34,649 nt of DNA from Lachnospiraceae bacterium (GTDB lineage Bacteria; Bacillota; Clostridia; Lachnospirales; Lachnospiraceae): assembly GCA_022510615.1 (NCBI GenBank), contig JAFLTC010000019.1, positions 1 to 34,649 of the forward strand, in the 5' to 3' direction. The position numbers were made by a program, and so were the translations under genes. Position 1 is the first letter of the stretch. Every line of letters begins with the position of its first letter. The notes below the pieces were generated by a model. The model searched no databases. It was not told the origin of the DNA and saw only the letters and a program-made list of their open reading frames with translations. Shown piece after piece: positions 6,784 to 16,133 of the stretch.

Positions 6784-7911
6784 ATGTATAAGATGATGAC
6801 CCCGGGACCTACTATGACTGCCCCGTCTGTTATGGAGGCGAGAAGCCGTCAATTTGGCAATCCGGATGTGGACGAACAATTTTGTGAGGAATATCATAAA
6901 CTCTGCCTTTCACTGGCAGAACTTCTTCATACAAAAAATGAAGTATATATTTTGGGTGGTGAGGGAATTTTAGCCTTGGAGGCAGCATGCGCTTCCCTGA
7001 CGGAACCGGGAGATAAGGTATTAGTCATTGATAATGGTATTTTCGGAAAAGGATTTGCGGACTTTGTTTCTCTTTATGGCGGCGAGCCGGAGCTCTATAC
7101 GGTGGATTACCACAAACCGGTCGATACTGCTAAACTAGAAGAATATTTAAAAGAGCATCATGATTATAAATACGCCACGGTAGTTCACTGTGATACACCA
7201 AGTGGTGTATTAAATAACATAGAAGTTATCTGTCCGCTGTTAAAAAAATACGGTATTCTGACCGTGGTGGATGCGGTGGCATCGATGTTTGGCGAAGAGG
7301 TCAGGGTGGATGACTGGCAGATTGATATTATTTGTGGCGGGTCCCAAAAAGCACTCTCGGCACCGCCGGGGCTTGCTTTTGTCACCGTCAGTGGCGAAGC
7401 CATGGCAGCAATGGAGAAACGAAAGACGGGGATAGCTTCCTTTTATTGTAACCTCATGATCTTTCGGAATTATTACCGGGACAAATGGTTTCCCTATACG
7501 ATGCCAATCAGTGATATCTATGGACTGGCAGAGGCAGTCCGCCTCGTAAAGGAAGATGTCGGACGAATAGAAAGACATCAGAAAATAGCGGCGGCTGTGA
7601 GAAAGGCAGTGACAAAAGCCGGTCTTTCTCTCTATCTGAACCAAGGCAGTGCGTCAACGGTAACGGTAATCAATGTGCCGGAGGGAATAACAGACAAAGC
7701 CATTATTGAGCATATGAAGAAGGAGCATGGTATATTGATATCCGGCTGCTTTGATGTGCTGGCAGGAAAGGTGTTCCGGCTGGGTCATATGGGGAACAAT
7801 GCAAATGCAGAGGATGTATCAGAGATGCTGCTTGCCCTGACAGAGACCTTAAATGCCCTTGGATTTTCCTGTCAGTGTAACATGCAGGAGGTTTTTTGGG
7901 GGGAATTATAA
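6784..7911 (+). CDS. Class V PLP-dependent aminotransferase (alanine-glyoxylate/serine-pyruvate type)
   Basis: A 375-residue fold-type I transaminase of the alanine-glyoxylate/serine-pyruvate group. It has the short N-terminal TPGPT segment, an ILGGEGILALEAA loop, the VDAVASMFGEE strand with the PLP-ring aspartate, and the Schiff-base lysine in ICGGSQKALSAPPG. The C-terminal FRLGHMGN is also typical of the group. The amino donor and acceptor cannot be read from sequence; related enzymes use glyoxylate, pyruvate, serine, alanine or phosphonates. It is preceded by a terminator and followed by metH after 108 bases. A link to one-carbon metabolism through serine or glycine is speculation. Confidence 0.87.
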   Translation: MYKMMTPGPTMTAPSVMEARSRQFGNPDVDEQFCEEYHKLCLSLAELLHTKNEVYILGGEGILALEAACASLTEPGDKVLVIDNGIFGKGFADFVSLYGGEPELYTVDYHKPVDTAKLEEYLKEHHDYKYATVVHCDTPSGVLNNIEVICPLLKKYGILTVVDAVASMFGEEVRVDDWQIDIICGGSQKALSAPPGLAFVTVSGEAMAAMEKRKTGIASFYCNLMIFRNYYRDKWFPYTMPISDIYGLAEAVRLVKEDVGRIERHQKIAAAVRKAVTKAGLSLYLNQGSASTVTVINVPEGITDKAIIEHMKKEHGILISGCFDVLAGKVFRLGHMGNNANAEDVSEMLLALTETLNALGFSCQCNMQEVFWGEL

Positions 7912-7936
7912 TGTCTGTCCCGGACGAAAAGGAATC

Positions 7937-7965
7937 TTTACTTTATATTGTCAATATGATACACT
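7937..7965 (+). promoter_or_regulatory. Possible sigma-A promoter of metH
   Basis: TTTACT (7937-7942) and TACACT (7960-7965) are separated by 17 bases, with an extended -10 TGA directly before TACACT. Each hexamer matches 4/6. The 108-base gap before metH shows no riboswitch that I recognise. Confidence 0.4.
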
Positions 7966-8019
7966 GATTGCGTGTTATGATATTTGTGAGCACAAAGGGA
8001 CGAAAGCGAGGCACGCAAG

Positions 8020-10434
8020 TTGGAATTTAGAGAATTTTTGAATCGTGGATTTGTTATATTGGACGGGGGTACCGGGTCCAATCTTCAGCAGGCAGGCATG
8101 AAAAATGGTGACTGCCCGGAGAAATGGATTGTAGAACACCCGGAGGTTTTTGTTGAACTCCAGAGAAAATATATTGAAGCCGGCTCCGATGTTTTATACA
8201 CACCTACCTTTACCTGCAACCGCATCAAACTGGATGAATATGGTCTTGCCGATGAGCAGAGGGAGTTGACGAAAAAGCTGGTGGGACTGACAAAGGAAGC
8301 CATCAAAAGGAGCGGTACGGACAGACGGATTTATATTGCCGGGGATGTTTCCATGACGGGGCAGCAGTTAGAACCGATAGGCACGCTTTCCTTTGAAACC
8401 TTAGTGGATATTTATAAAGAAGAAGTGGAACTTTTGGCAGAAGAAGGTGTAGATGTTTTTGCCATTGAGACAATGATGAGTTTGCAGGAATGCCGTGCGG
8501 CGTTGCTGGCGGTAAAAGAAACCTGTGATCTGCCGGTCATGGTAACGCTGACTTATCAGGAGGATGGACGCACATTATATGGGACAAGCCCGGAAACAGC
8601 TCTTGTAGTACTTCAGTCCATGGGTGCAGACGCCATTGGTCTTAACTGTTCCACCGGACCGGATAAAATGGTGACGGCGGTAAAAGCTATGGCTGCCTAT
8701 GCCTCTGTGCCAATTATAGTGAAACCAAATGCGGGAATTCCTTTTCTGACAGAAGAGGGGGAGACCCGTTATGATATGGGGGCAGAGGAATTTGCCGCGG
8801 CCATGCTGCCATTAGTAGAAGCCGGAGCGACGGTACTGGGAGGCTGTTGCGGAACGGCTCCGGAGTATATACAAAAACTGATTCAGGTACTTCCGAAAAA
8901 GGAAATCCAGCCGAGGAAAAGAAAAAGTATCCGAGCTCTGACTACGGAACGGAATGTGACACCAATTTCTCTGAATGGCAATTTTATTATTGTGGGAGAG
9001 AGAATAAATCCAACCGGAAAAAAAGACCTGCAGGCTGAATTAAAAGCGGGCAGTCTGGATATGGTAATGGATATGGCAGAGGAGCAGGCAGAGCTTGGTG
9101 CACAGATTTTAGATGTCAACATGGGTATGAATGGCATTGATGAAAAGGAAATGATGCTGCGGGCAGTAAAGGAGCTTACCCTGACCGTGGATCTGCCTCT
9201 CAGCATTGATTCCAGTTATGTAGAGGTGGTGGAAAGTGCGCTTCGTATTTATCCGGGAAGGGCGCTTATTAATTCTATTTCACTGGAACCGGAAAAGTTT
9301 GAAAAGTTGATACCGATGGCGAAAAAATACGGGGCTATGTTCATTCTGCTTCCCCTTTCCGAGGAAGGGCTTCCCAAAAGCTTACAGGAAAAAAAGGAGA
9401 TTATCCATACAATATTGGCGGAGGCAAAACGTCAGGAAATGTCAGAAGAAGACATTATTGTGGATGGTCTGGTAACCACAATCGGTGCAAACAAAAAAGC
9501 TGCTTTAGAAGTTCTGGAAACGATTCAGTATTGTAAAGATGAATTGAATCTGGCTACTATCTGCGGTTTATCCAACATATCTTTTGGTCTGCCGGAGCGG
9601 ACCTTTGTCAATAGTGCCTTTCTCACAATGGCAATCGGACAGGGGCTTACGATGGCGATAGCCAATCCCTCCCAGACCCTTCTTACCAATGCGGCACTTG
9701 CCTCGGACTTACTTTTAGATAAAAAAGAGGCGGACCTTCGTTATATTAACGGCGTGACAGGAGCAACGATTACCCAGTCCCAGCCAAAGAAGGAATGTGA
9801 AATGGAGGAGGGGCATCCTCTCTATCTGTCTGTGGTAAAGGGAAAGGATACCCATGTGCTGGAACTTGTGGAACAAGAGCTAAATCAAGGGGTGTCGCCG
9901 GAGGAGATTATTGATACCCATCTGATTCCGGCCATTAATTATGTGGGAGAATTATTTGAGCAAAAGAAATATTTTCTGCCTCAGATGATAGCCAGTGCCG
10001 AAACAATGGAAAAGGCCATTAACCGGTTAGAGCCGTTGTTAGAGGCAGCCAGAGGAGATAAACAGCTGGATACCATTGTAGTGGCAACGGTAAAAGGCGA
10101 TATCCATGATATCGGGAAAAATCTGGTGGCGCTGATGTTAAAAAATTATGGCTATCATGTTATTGATTTGGGAAAAGATGTAGAGAGCCAGATGATTTTA
10201 GACACGGCAAGGGAAGAAAATGCTGCCATAATCGGATTGTCTGCGCTGATGACAACTACTATGATGCAGATGAAGGAAGTTGTTGATATGGCAAAGATAC
10301 AAGGGATAAAATCAAAAATCATTATCGGTGGTGCCGTGGTCACGGAAAGCTTTGCCGAAGAAATTGGGGCTGATGGCTATTCCGCAGACGCCAGAGAGGC
10401 AGTCAAACTGGTGAACCGGCTGTTGAGTAAATAG
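8020..10434 (+). CDS. metH: Cobalamin-dependent methionine synthase, short form without reactivation domain
   Basis: MetH moves a methyl group from methyltetrahydrofolate via cobalamin to homocysteine. The 804-residue product has the homocysteine domain (1 to about 290) with zinc cysteines C210, C276 and C277, the pterin domain (about 315-580, VGERINPTGKK), the helical cap, and the cobalamin domain with D694-x-H696-D-x-x-G (GDIHDIGKN) as lower ligand motif. It ends there: the C-terminal AdoMet-binding reactivation domain of the roughly 1200-residue E. coli enzyme is absent. Short MetH proteins of this kind are common in Clostridia and need a separately encoded activator, which is not in this window. 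The start is TTG at 8020, with GAGG nine bases upstream; no ATG precedes the LDGGTGSNLQ motif. Confidence 0.95.
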   Translation: MEFREFLNRGFVILDGGTGSNLQQAGMKNGDCPEKWIVEHPEVFVELQRKYIEAGSDVLYTPTFTCNRIKLDEYGLADEQRELTKKLVGLTKEAIKRSGTDRRIYIAGDVSMTGQQLEPIGTLSFETLVDIYKEEVELLAEEGVDVFAIETMMSLQECRAALLAVKETCDLPVMVTLTYQEDGRTLYGTSPETALVVLQSMGADAIGLNCSTGPDKMVTAVKAMAAYASVPIIVKPNAGIPFLTEEGETRYDMGAEEFAAAMLPLVEAGATVLGGCCGTAPEYIQKLIQVLPKKEIQPRKRKSIRALTTERNVTPISLNGNFIIVGERINPTGKKDLQAELKAGSLDMVMDMAEEQAELGAQILDVNMGMNGIDEKEMMLRAVKELTLTVDLPLSIDSSYVEVVESALRIYPGRALINSISLEPEKFEKLIPMAKKYGAMFILLPLSEEGLPKSLQEKKEIIHTILAEAKRQEMSEEDIIVDGLVTTIGANKKAALEVLETIQYCKDELNLATICGLSNISFGLPERTFVNSAFLTMAIGQGLTMAIANPSQTLLTNAALASDLLLDKKEADLRYINGVTGATITQSQPKKECEMEEGHPLYLSVVKGKDTHVLELVEQELNQGVSPEEIIDTHLIPAINYVGELFEQKKYFLPQMIASAETMEKAINRLEPLLEAARGDKQLDTIVVATVKGDIHDIGKNLVALMLKNYGYHVIDLGKDVESQMILDTAREENAAIIGLSALMTTTMMQMKEVVDMAKIQGIKSKIIIGGAVVTESFAEEIGADGYSADAREAVKLVNRLLSK

Positions 10435-10480
10435 AGAAGACTTGAGAGTGCACAAAAAGCGTGTGCAAATGGAGGAACGC

Positions 10481-11404
10481 ATGGTAGATGTAATAATCCC
10501 GGTCTACCGGCCGGAGAAAGACAAGTTAATGGGACTGATTAAAAAATTAAATGCCCAGACAGTGAGACCATCCCATGTATTTTTCATGCAGACTCTGGTG
10601 GGGGAGCCGGAGGATACAAAGGTAAAAGAAATGTTACTGAGGACGGAGAATGCCATTGTTACCCCGGTGGAAAAGAAAGATTTTGACCATGGAGGTACAA
10701 GAAACAAAGGTGCTGCCATGTCGGAAGCTGAATTTATGCTTTTTATGACCCAGGATGCGGTGCCGGCAGATGACCGCCTTATTGAGCATTTGTTACATGC
10801 CATGGAAAGGGAAACGGTCGCCACTGCATATGGCAGACAGCTTCCGGACCATACGGTAGGAGTCATTGAGCATTATACGAGACAGTTTAACTACCCGGCA
10901 GAGAGTATGGAAAAGTCGAAAGAGGACCTTAAAAGACTTGGAATAAAAACCTATTTTTGCTCCAATGTCTGTGCCATGTACCGGAAAACAGTTTATGAAG
11001 AAATGGGAGGCTTTGTTCTCCATACAATTTTTAATGAGGATATGATTATGGCAGCAGGGGTCATACAGGCGGGCTATGAGATTGCCTATGTGGCAGAAGC
11101 CGCCGTTGTTCATGCCCATAAATATACGTATCGCCAGCAGTTTACGAGAAATTTTGATTTGGCAGTATCCCAGCGGCAGTACCGGGAAATTTTTGATGGG
11201 GTGAAGTCGGAGTCAGAGGGGATGCGATTGGTAAAGGATACGATGAAATATCTATTTTCCCATGGGAAATGGTATCTGGTGCCGGATTTGATTTTGCAAA
11301 GCGGATTTAAATTTTTAGGTTATCGCTTTGGGAAAAAATATGATAAACTGCCAAAGCGGTTGGTGCGTTGTTTTTCTATGAATAAGGCATACTGGAGGGA
11401 TTAG
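10481..11404 (+). CDS. Glycosyltransferase family 2, rhamnosyltransferase-like
   Basis: A 307-residue GT-A fold transferase. It shows the GT2 N-terminal strand (VDVIIPVYRPEK), FDHGGTRNKGA and MTQDAVP, a combination typical of wall-polymer rhamnosyltransferases, and NEDMIM in the acceptor region. The DXD equivalent is the QDA stretch. The ATG at 10481 is chosen for its GGAGG site five bases upstream; earlier TTG and ATG codons would add a basic tail without family support. It ends one base before the next glycosyltransferase starts (TAG then ATG), so the two are coupled. Sugar specificity is inferred, not shown. Confidence 0.85.
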   Translation: MVDVIIPVYRPEKDKLMGLIKKLNAQTVRPSHVFFMQTLVGEPEDTKVKEMLLRTENAIVTPVEKKDFDHGGTRNKGAAMSEAEFMLFMTQDAVPADDRLIEHLLHAMERETVATAYGRQLPDHTVGVIEHYTRQFNYPAESMEKSKEDLKRLGIKTYFCSNVCAMYRKTVYEEMGGFVLHTIFNEDMIMAAGVIQAGYEIAYVAEAAVVHAHKYTYRQQFTRNFDLAVSQRQYREIFDGVKSESEGMRLVKDTMKYLFSHGKWYLVPDLILQSGFKFLGYRFGKKYDKLPKRLVRCFSMNKAYWRD

Positions 11405-12322
11405 ATGGCACGGGTTCATATCGTAATGGCAAGCTATAACGGAGAAACTTATATACGGGAACAGTTAGATTCTCTGTTAAACCAGACCTTTACCGATTTT
11501 CATATTGAGGTGTGTGATGATGGCTCCACTGACCGGACAAAGGAGATTGTCAGAGAGTATGAAAAACGGGATGGCCGGGTATCTTTACATTGTAATGAAG
11601 AAAATCTCGGCTACGTGCAAAATTTCATGCAGGGTGTTCTTCGCAGTGAGGCACCCTACACGATGCTTTGTGATCAGGATGACATATGGAATCCGGACAA
11701 GATCGAAGTGACGTTAGCTGCCATGGAGCAGGCGGAAAAACAGGTGGAAAATGTACCGGTGCTTGTATATACCGATGCTATGAATTATGACAGTGAGACG
11801 GGAAAGAAAATGGGATCTTTTCACGCAAATAGTCATCTGGATACAAAAAAGGTTGACACAGCACATCTTTTCATGGAAAATAAATGTATTGGCTGTACTG
11901 TTATGGTAAATGGGCAGATACGGTCGTTTCTGCAAAAAATCCCGGAGGAGATTCGGGTACATGACTGGTGGCTGGCACTGATTTGCAGTCATTTTGGTAA
12001 AGTGGTTTATGTAAACAAACCGACTTTACTGTATCGTCAGCACAGCGGCAATATCATCGGCGGGAGTTCCTATACTTCTTATGTAAAGAAGCGACTGTCC
12101 GGCATCGCCGGACAAAAAGAGGCACTGCGGAAAACCTATCGGCAGGGAAGGGCATTTTTAGCATTGTACCGTGACAGAATGGATGATGCTCAGTTAGAGA
12201 TAGCAGAGCATTTTGCCGGAATGGAGCATGCTGGCTGGCTGATACGAAGAATAGATATGATAAAATACGGGTTTACAAAAAGCGGGTTTGTCCGAAATGC
12301 AGGCTTATTCTTTTTATTATAG
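11405..12322 (+). CDS. Glycosyltransferase family 2
   Basis: A 305-residue GT2 enzyme with a textbook N terminus (VHIVMASYNGETYIREQLDSLLNQT), nucleotide-binding CDDGSTDRT, the metal-binding CDQDDIW, and an HDWW motif near residue 185, as in rhamnan and O-antigen transferases. It follows the first GT2 gene without a gap and precedes the LCP gene by 33 bases. Together the three suggest assembly and wall attachment of a secondary polysaccharide. Donor and acceptor are unknown. No membrane segment is obvious apart from the hydrophobic last few residues. Confidence 0.86.
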   Translation: MARVHIVMASYNGETYIREQLDSLLNQTFTDFHIEVCDDGSTDRTKEIVREYEKRDGRVSLHCNEENLGYVQNFMQGVLRSEAPYTMLCDQDDIWNPDKIEVTLAAMEQAEKQVENVPVLVYTDAMNYDSETGKKMGSFHANSHLDTKKVDTAHLFMENKCIGCTVMVNGQIRSFLQKIPEEIRVHDWWLALICSHFGKVVYVNKPTLLYRQHSGNIIGGSSYTSYVKKRLSGIAGQKEALRKTYRQGRAFLALYRDRMDDAQLEIAEHFAGMEHAGWLIRRIDMIKYGFTKSGFVRNAGLFFLL

Positions 12323-12355
12323 GAAAAGCAAGTAACGACAGAAAAGAGGGAGAAA

Positions 12356-13387
12356 ATGGGAAGAACAAAGAAAAAGGGAAAAGGAAGAATTGCTGCCAGA
12401 ATATTTTTTGTGCTTGGTCTGATGCTGTCGATATCTTTCGGAAGTTTTGCCGCCACTGTGGTACATAGGGGCGACAGTATGCTGGCACTGATTAATTATG
12501 ATAATAAAAATTCACTTTCCACGGTGGATTTATCCCAATATGAGCTGGATAAGGACACCGATGTCATCAATGTACTATTGGTGGGAGCAGATAAAAACAA
12601 CGACGAACAAAATGCTGATGTGGACAGACGCTCCGATTCCATGATGATTGCCACACTGGATATCAAGCACAGTAAGCTGAAGGTAACTTCCCTGATGCGC
12701 GATATGTATGTGGAAATTCCCGGTTATGGAAAAAGAAAGCTGAATGCTTCTTATTCCCTGGGAGGTATTAAGCTTTTATATAAAACAATTGCGAAGAATT
12801 TTGGTATCAGTATGGATGGTTATGCGGAGGTAAACTTCGACGCCTTTGTCAACGTCATCGATGAAATCGGCGGTGTGGAGGCAACTCTGACAGAGTCCGA
12901 GGCGAAGAATCTGAATTCCACCAACTATATTAAGAGAAGAAAATACCGCAAGGTCAAAGTGGGAAAACAAACCCTCAATGGCTATCAGGCACTGGGGTAC
13001 TGCCGAATCCGTCACGGTAAAAGACAGGCGGACGGTACCTTGCCGGGAGTGTACACTGCCAGCGGTAAGGGTGATGACTACGGAAGAACCGAGCGACAGC
13101 GATTGACGATTGCGGCAATTTTGAAAAAGGTAAAGACGCTTTCTGTCAATGAGTGGATGGAACTGGTGGAGGTAGTACTGCCGAATGTCACGACAGACCT
13201 TTCCAGAGATCAGATCTATTCCTATCTGATGGCAGTAGTGAGGATGGGAACGACAGAACTTCATCAGTTCAGTCTGCCAATCGACGGTGGCTATTCCGGT
13301 CAGACGCTTAGTACCGGTGAGCAGGTTCTCGTACCGGATTTGCAGGCCAATAAATCAGCCCTTAAGAAATTCATCTTCAAGAGTTGA
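12356..13387 (+). CDS. LCP (LytR-CpsA-Psr) family wall-polymer ligase
   Basis: LCP proteins move lipid-linked polymers such as teichoic acids or capsular glycans onto peptidoglycan outside the membrane. The 343-residue product has a basic N terminus, one membrane segment (about residues 12-33), and an LCP domain with NVLLVGAD, RRSDSMMIATL, LMRDMYVEIPG, KLNASYSLGG and DYGRTERQR; the conserved arginines and aspartates bind the pyrophosphate lipid. GGGAG precedes the ATG at 12356. It fits the two glycosyltransferases just upstream. Its TGA stop lies inside the -35 hexamer of the ilvN promoter, so there is no room for a terminator before that promoter. Confidence 0.92.
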   Translation: MGRTKKKGKGRIAARIFFVLGLMLSISFGSFAATVVHRGDSMLALINYDNKNSLSTVDLSQYELDKDTDVINVLLVGADKNNDEQNADVDRRSDSMMIATLDIKHSKLKVTSLMRDMYVEIPGYGKRKLNASYSLGGIKLLYKTIAKNFGISMDGYAEVNFDAFVNVIDEIGGVEATLTESEAKNLNSTNYIKRRKYRKVKVGKQTLNGYQALGYCRIRHGKRQADGTLPGVYTASGKGDDYGRTERQRLTIAAILKKVKTLSVNEWMELVEVVLPNVTTDLSRDQIYSYLMAVVRMGTTELHQFSLPIDGGYSGQTLSTGEQVLVPDLQANKSALKKFIFKS

Positions 13388-13412
13388 CAATACGGAGTGA
13401 TGTTGCTAAAAT
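13384..13412 (+). promoter_or_regulatory. Sigma-A promoter of ilvN-ilvC
   Basis: TTGACA (13384-13389), spacer of 17, TAAAAT (13407-13412): perfect -35, 5/6 -10, ideal spacing. The TGA stop of the LCP gene is part of the -35. The start is expected near 13419, leaving a leader of about 47 bases. Confidence 0.85.
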
Positions 13413-13438
13413 GAAAGCAACGTCCATTCGGGCGTTTT
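13402..13438 (+). other. Two overlapping hairpins at the ilvN promoter/leader junction
   Basis: GTTGCT (13402-13407) can pair with AGCAAC (13416-13421). AACGTCC (13419-13425) can pair with GGGCGTT (13430-13436) and is followed by TTTT. The two share 13419-13421 and exclude each other in a read-through transcript. The second could act as a weak terminator for the LCP transcript or as a 5' stem of the ilvN mRNA. Confidence 0.4.
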
Positions 13439-13465
13439 GTATGAGAATAAAGGGGGAAAGGACGA

Positions 13466-13972
13466 ATGAGCAAAGTAGTTCTATCCATATTAGTAAATAA
13501 TACTTCCGGTGTTCTAAGCCGTGTGGCAGGACTATTTAGCCGCCGCGGCTACAATATCGACAGCCTGACGGTAGGGGAGACCGAAAACCCGGCTTTTTCC
13601 CGTATGACGGTTTCTGTTACTGGTGACGATATTGTGTTGGAGCAGATTGAGAAGCAGGTCAATAAATTAGAGGATGTAAAGTCAGTGAAACAGTTGACAG
13701 GAGAAGCTTCGGTTTGTCGTGAACTGATTCTTGTCAAGGTGGAAGCGGACAAGGAAGCACGTCCGGCGATTAATGCCATTGTTGAAATATTCCGGGCTAA
13801 AATTGTGGATGTGGCAGATTCCTCTCTGATGATTGAACTGACAGGAAATCAGGCGAAGTTAGATGCCTTTATTAAGCTGATTGAGGGCTATGAGATTAAA
13901 GAACTGGTGCGTACCGGTATTTCCGGTCTTGCCAGGGGCTTTCACGATGAAATGATGGAAGAGCAGGTCTGA
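13466..13972 (+). CDS. ilvN: Acetolactate synthase regulatory (small) subunit
   Basis: The regulatory subunit of acetohydroxyacid synthase gives valine feedback inhibition to the first common enzyme of branched-chain amino acid synthesis. The 168-residue product starts with the ACT domain (VLSILVNNTSGVLSRVAGLFSRRGYNIDSLTVG), continues with VKQLTGEASVCRELILVKV, and ends with the C-terminal domain (RTGISGLARG), full length for the IlvH/IlvN family. It has its own sigma-A promoter and is followed by ilvC after 82 bases. The catalytic subunit ilvB is not in the window, an unusual but not unique separation. Confidence 0.95.
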   Translation: MSKVVLSILVNNTSGVLSRVAGLFSRRGYNIDSLTVGETENPAFSRMTVSVTGDDIVLEQIEKQVNKLEDVKSVKQLTGEASVCRELILVKVEADKEARPAINAIVEIFRAKIVDVADSSLMIELTGNQAKLDAFIKLIEGYEIKELVRTGISGLARGFHDEMMEEQV

Positions 13973-14042
13973 TTTTTTATGTAATCATTTATGAAAACCA
14001 TCTACGGGGGTTTCCCGGAGGGCTTTAAATACAAATTTTTAG

Positions 14043-15077
<1,035 letters not shown>

Positions 15078-15101
15078 TAGTGAATCAACAACGGGAAATA
15101 G

Positions 15102-15152
15102 ACTGTCGTGCATAGGGGGATAGATATCCTGTCAGGCACGGCAGTTTTTTTT
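15102..15152 (+). terminator. Intrinsic terminator after ilvC
   Basis: ACTGTCGTGC (15102-15111) pairs with GCACGGCAGT (15136-15145) over 10 bp with one G-U, followed by a T8 run to 15152. It ends only 19 bases before the HAD gene start, so the latter depends on read-through or an unseen promoter. Confidence 0.9.
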
Positions 15153-15171
15153 AAAAAGAAAAGGAGGGATT

Positions 15172-15990
15172 ATGACCCGGCTAATAGTAACTGATATTGA
15201 CGGAACACTGGTAGGAGACGGACAGGGAGCGGAATCAATGAATCCGGAGTACTATGATGCCATACTCCGATTGACCGAAAAGGGAATAAAATTCATGGCC
15301 TGCAGCGGCAGACAAAGAGTGAGTATTGCCAAACTTTTCCGCCCGGTGAGGGATAAAATTTTTTATGCCTGTGACGGTGGGAGCATGGTGTTTGATAAGG
15401 AAAATCTACTGTTTGCCAAAGTGTTAAAAAGAGAGACGGCAATGGAAATTATCCGGGATGCACAAAAGATACTTCCCTGTGATATTATGGTCTGCGGCAC
15501 AAAGCGTGCCTACTGTCGGAGTAAAGACAGTGAGTTGTACCGTTGGATGGTAAACGGCTATGGTTACGATATCGAGGCAGTGGGAGACCTGACGAAAAAC
15601 ATTCCGGATGATATTGTTAAGGTATCGGTTTATCATCAGAGTATGGCGGAGGAACTGACAAATCCATGGTTTCGCCCGAAATGGGAAAATAAGGTAAAGT
15701 TGTCCTTAGCCGGTATCCAGTGGCTGGATTGTGTGCCGGCAGATGCCGGGAAAAAATCAGCGGTACAATTTATGCAGCAACATTTTGGTATTACAAAAGA
15801 AGAAACTATTGTATTTGGAGATAACCAGAATGATATGGAAATGTTTTCTCTGGCAGGGCGCAGTTATGCGGTGGATAATGCCAGGGAGGAGGTAAAGCAG
15901 GCGGCTTCCCACCGTTGTGGCGGATACCAGAAAAATGGCGTGTTAGAAGTGTTAAAAAAACTAATTATCTGTGATAATATGACAAAATAA
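15172..15990 (+). CDS. HAD-superfamily hydrolase, Cof-type phosphatase
   Basis: A 272-residue C2-cap HAD phosphatase. Motif I is D8-I-D10-G-T-L, motif II ACSGRQ, motif III lysine in DAGKKSAVQF, and motif IV GDNQNDMEMF. Cof-type proteins hydrolyse sugar phosphates, PLP or other small phosphoesters, and specificity is not readable here. A GGAGGG site precedes the ATG by a few bases. The gene stands directly behind the ilvC terminator and before an SSB-like gene; neither neighbour points to a substrate. Confidence 0.9.
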   Translation: MTRLIVTDIDGTLVGDGQGAESMNPEYYDAILRLTEKGIKFMACSGRQRVSIAKLFRPVRDKIFYACDGGSMVFDKENLLFAKVLKRETAMEIIRDAQKILPCDIMVCGTKRAYCRSKDSELYRWMVNGYGYDIEAVGDLTKNIPDDIVKVSVYHQSMAEELTNPWFRPKWENKVKLSLAGIQWLDCVPADAGKKSAVQFMQQHFGITKEETIVFGDNQNDMEMFSLAGRSYAVDNAREEVKQAASHRCGGYQKNGVLEVLKKLIICDNMTK

Positions 15991-16010
15991 ATCATTTGTC
16001 TACAAATGAT
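15991..16010. repeat. Perfect 9-bp inverted repeat upstream of the SSB-like gene
   Basis: ATCATTTGT (15991-15999) and ACAAATGAT (16002-16010) flank two bases, directly after the HAD gene stop. It is followed by an A7 run rather than T, so it is not a plus-strand terminator. A related ATTTGTC recurs at about 16026-16032. It may be a protein-binding site for the 143-base region before the SSB-like gene. Confidence 0.5.
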
Positions 16011-16133
16011 AAAAAAAGATATATTATTTGTCCTAAATTTTGTTCTAAAGCGGAATGTGTCCTCATATATTTACTTATGTATAGAAGAAGTCTGTATATA
16101 AGTCAGACAAATAAACGAAGGGGGTCATATTTG

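Noticed and set aside
7912-8019. Possible AdoMet or cobalamin riboswitch before metH
   Set aside because: The gap is only 108 bases and lacks the conserved boxes of either class.
7853-8041. Short plus-strand frame of 62 codons between the aminotransferase and metH
   Set aside because: Overlaps the end of the aminotransferase and the metH start, has no ribosome site and no homology that I can see.
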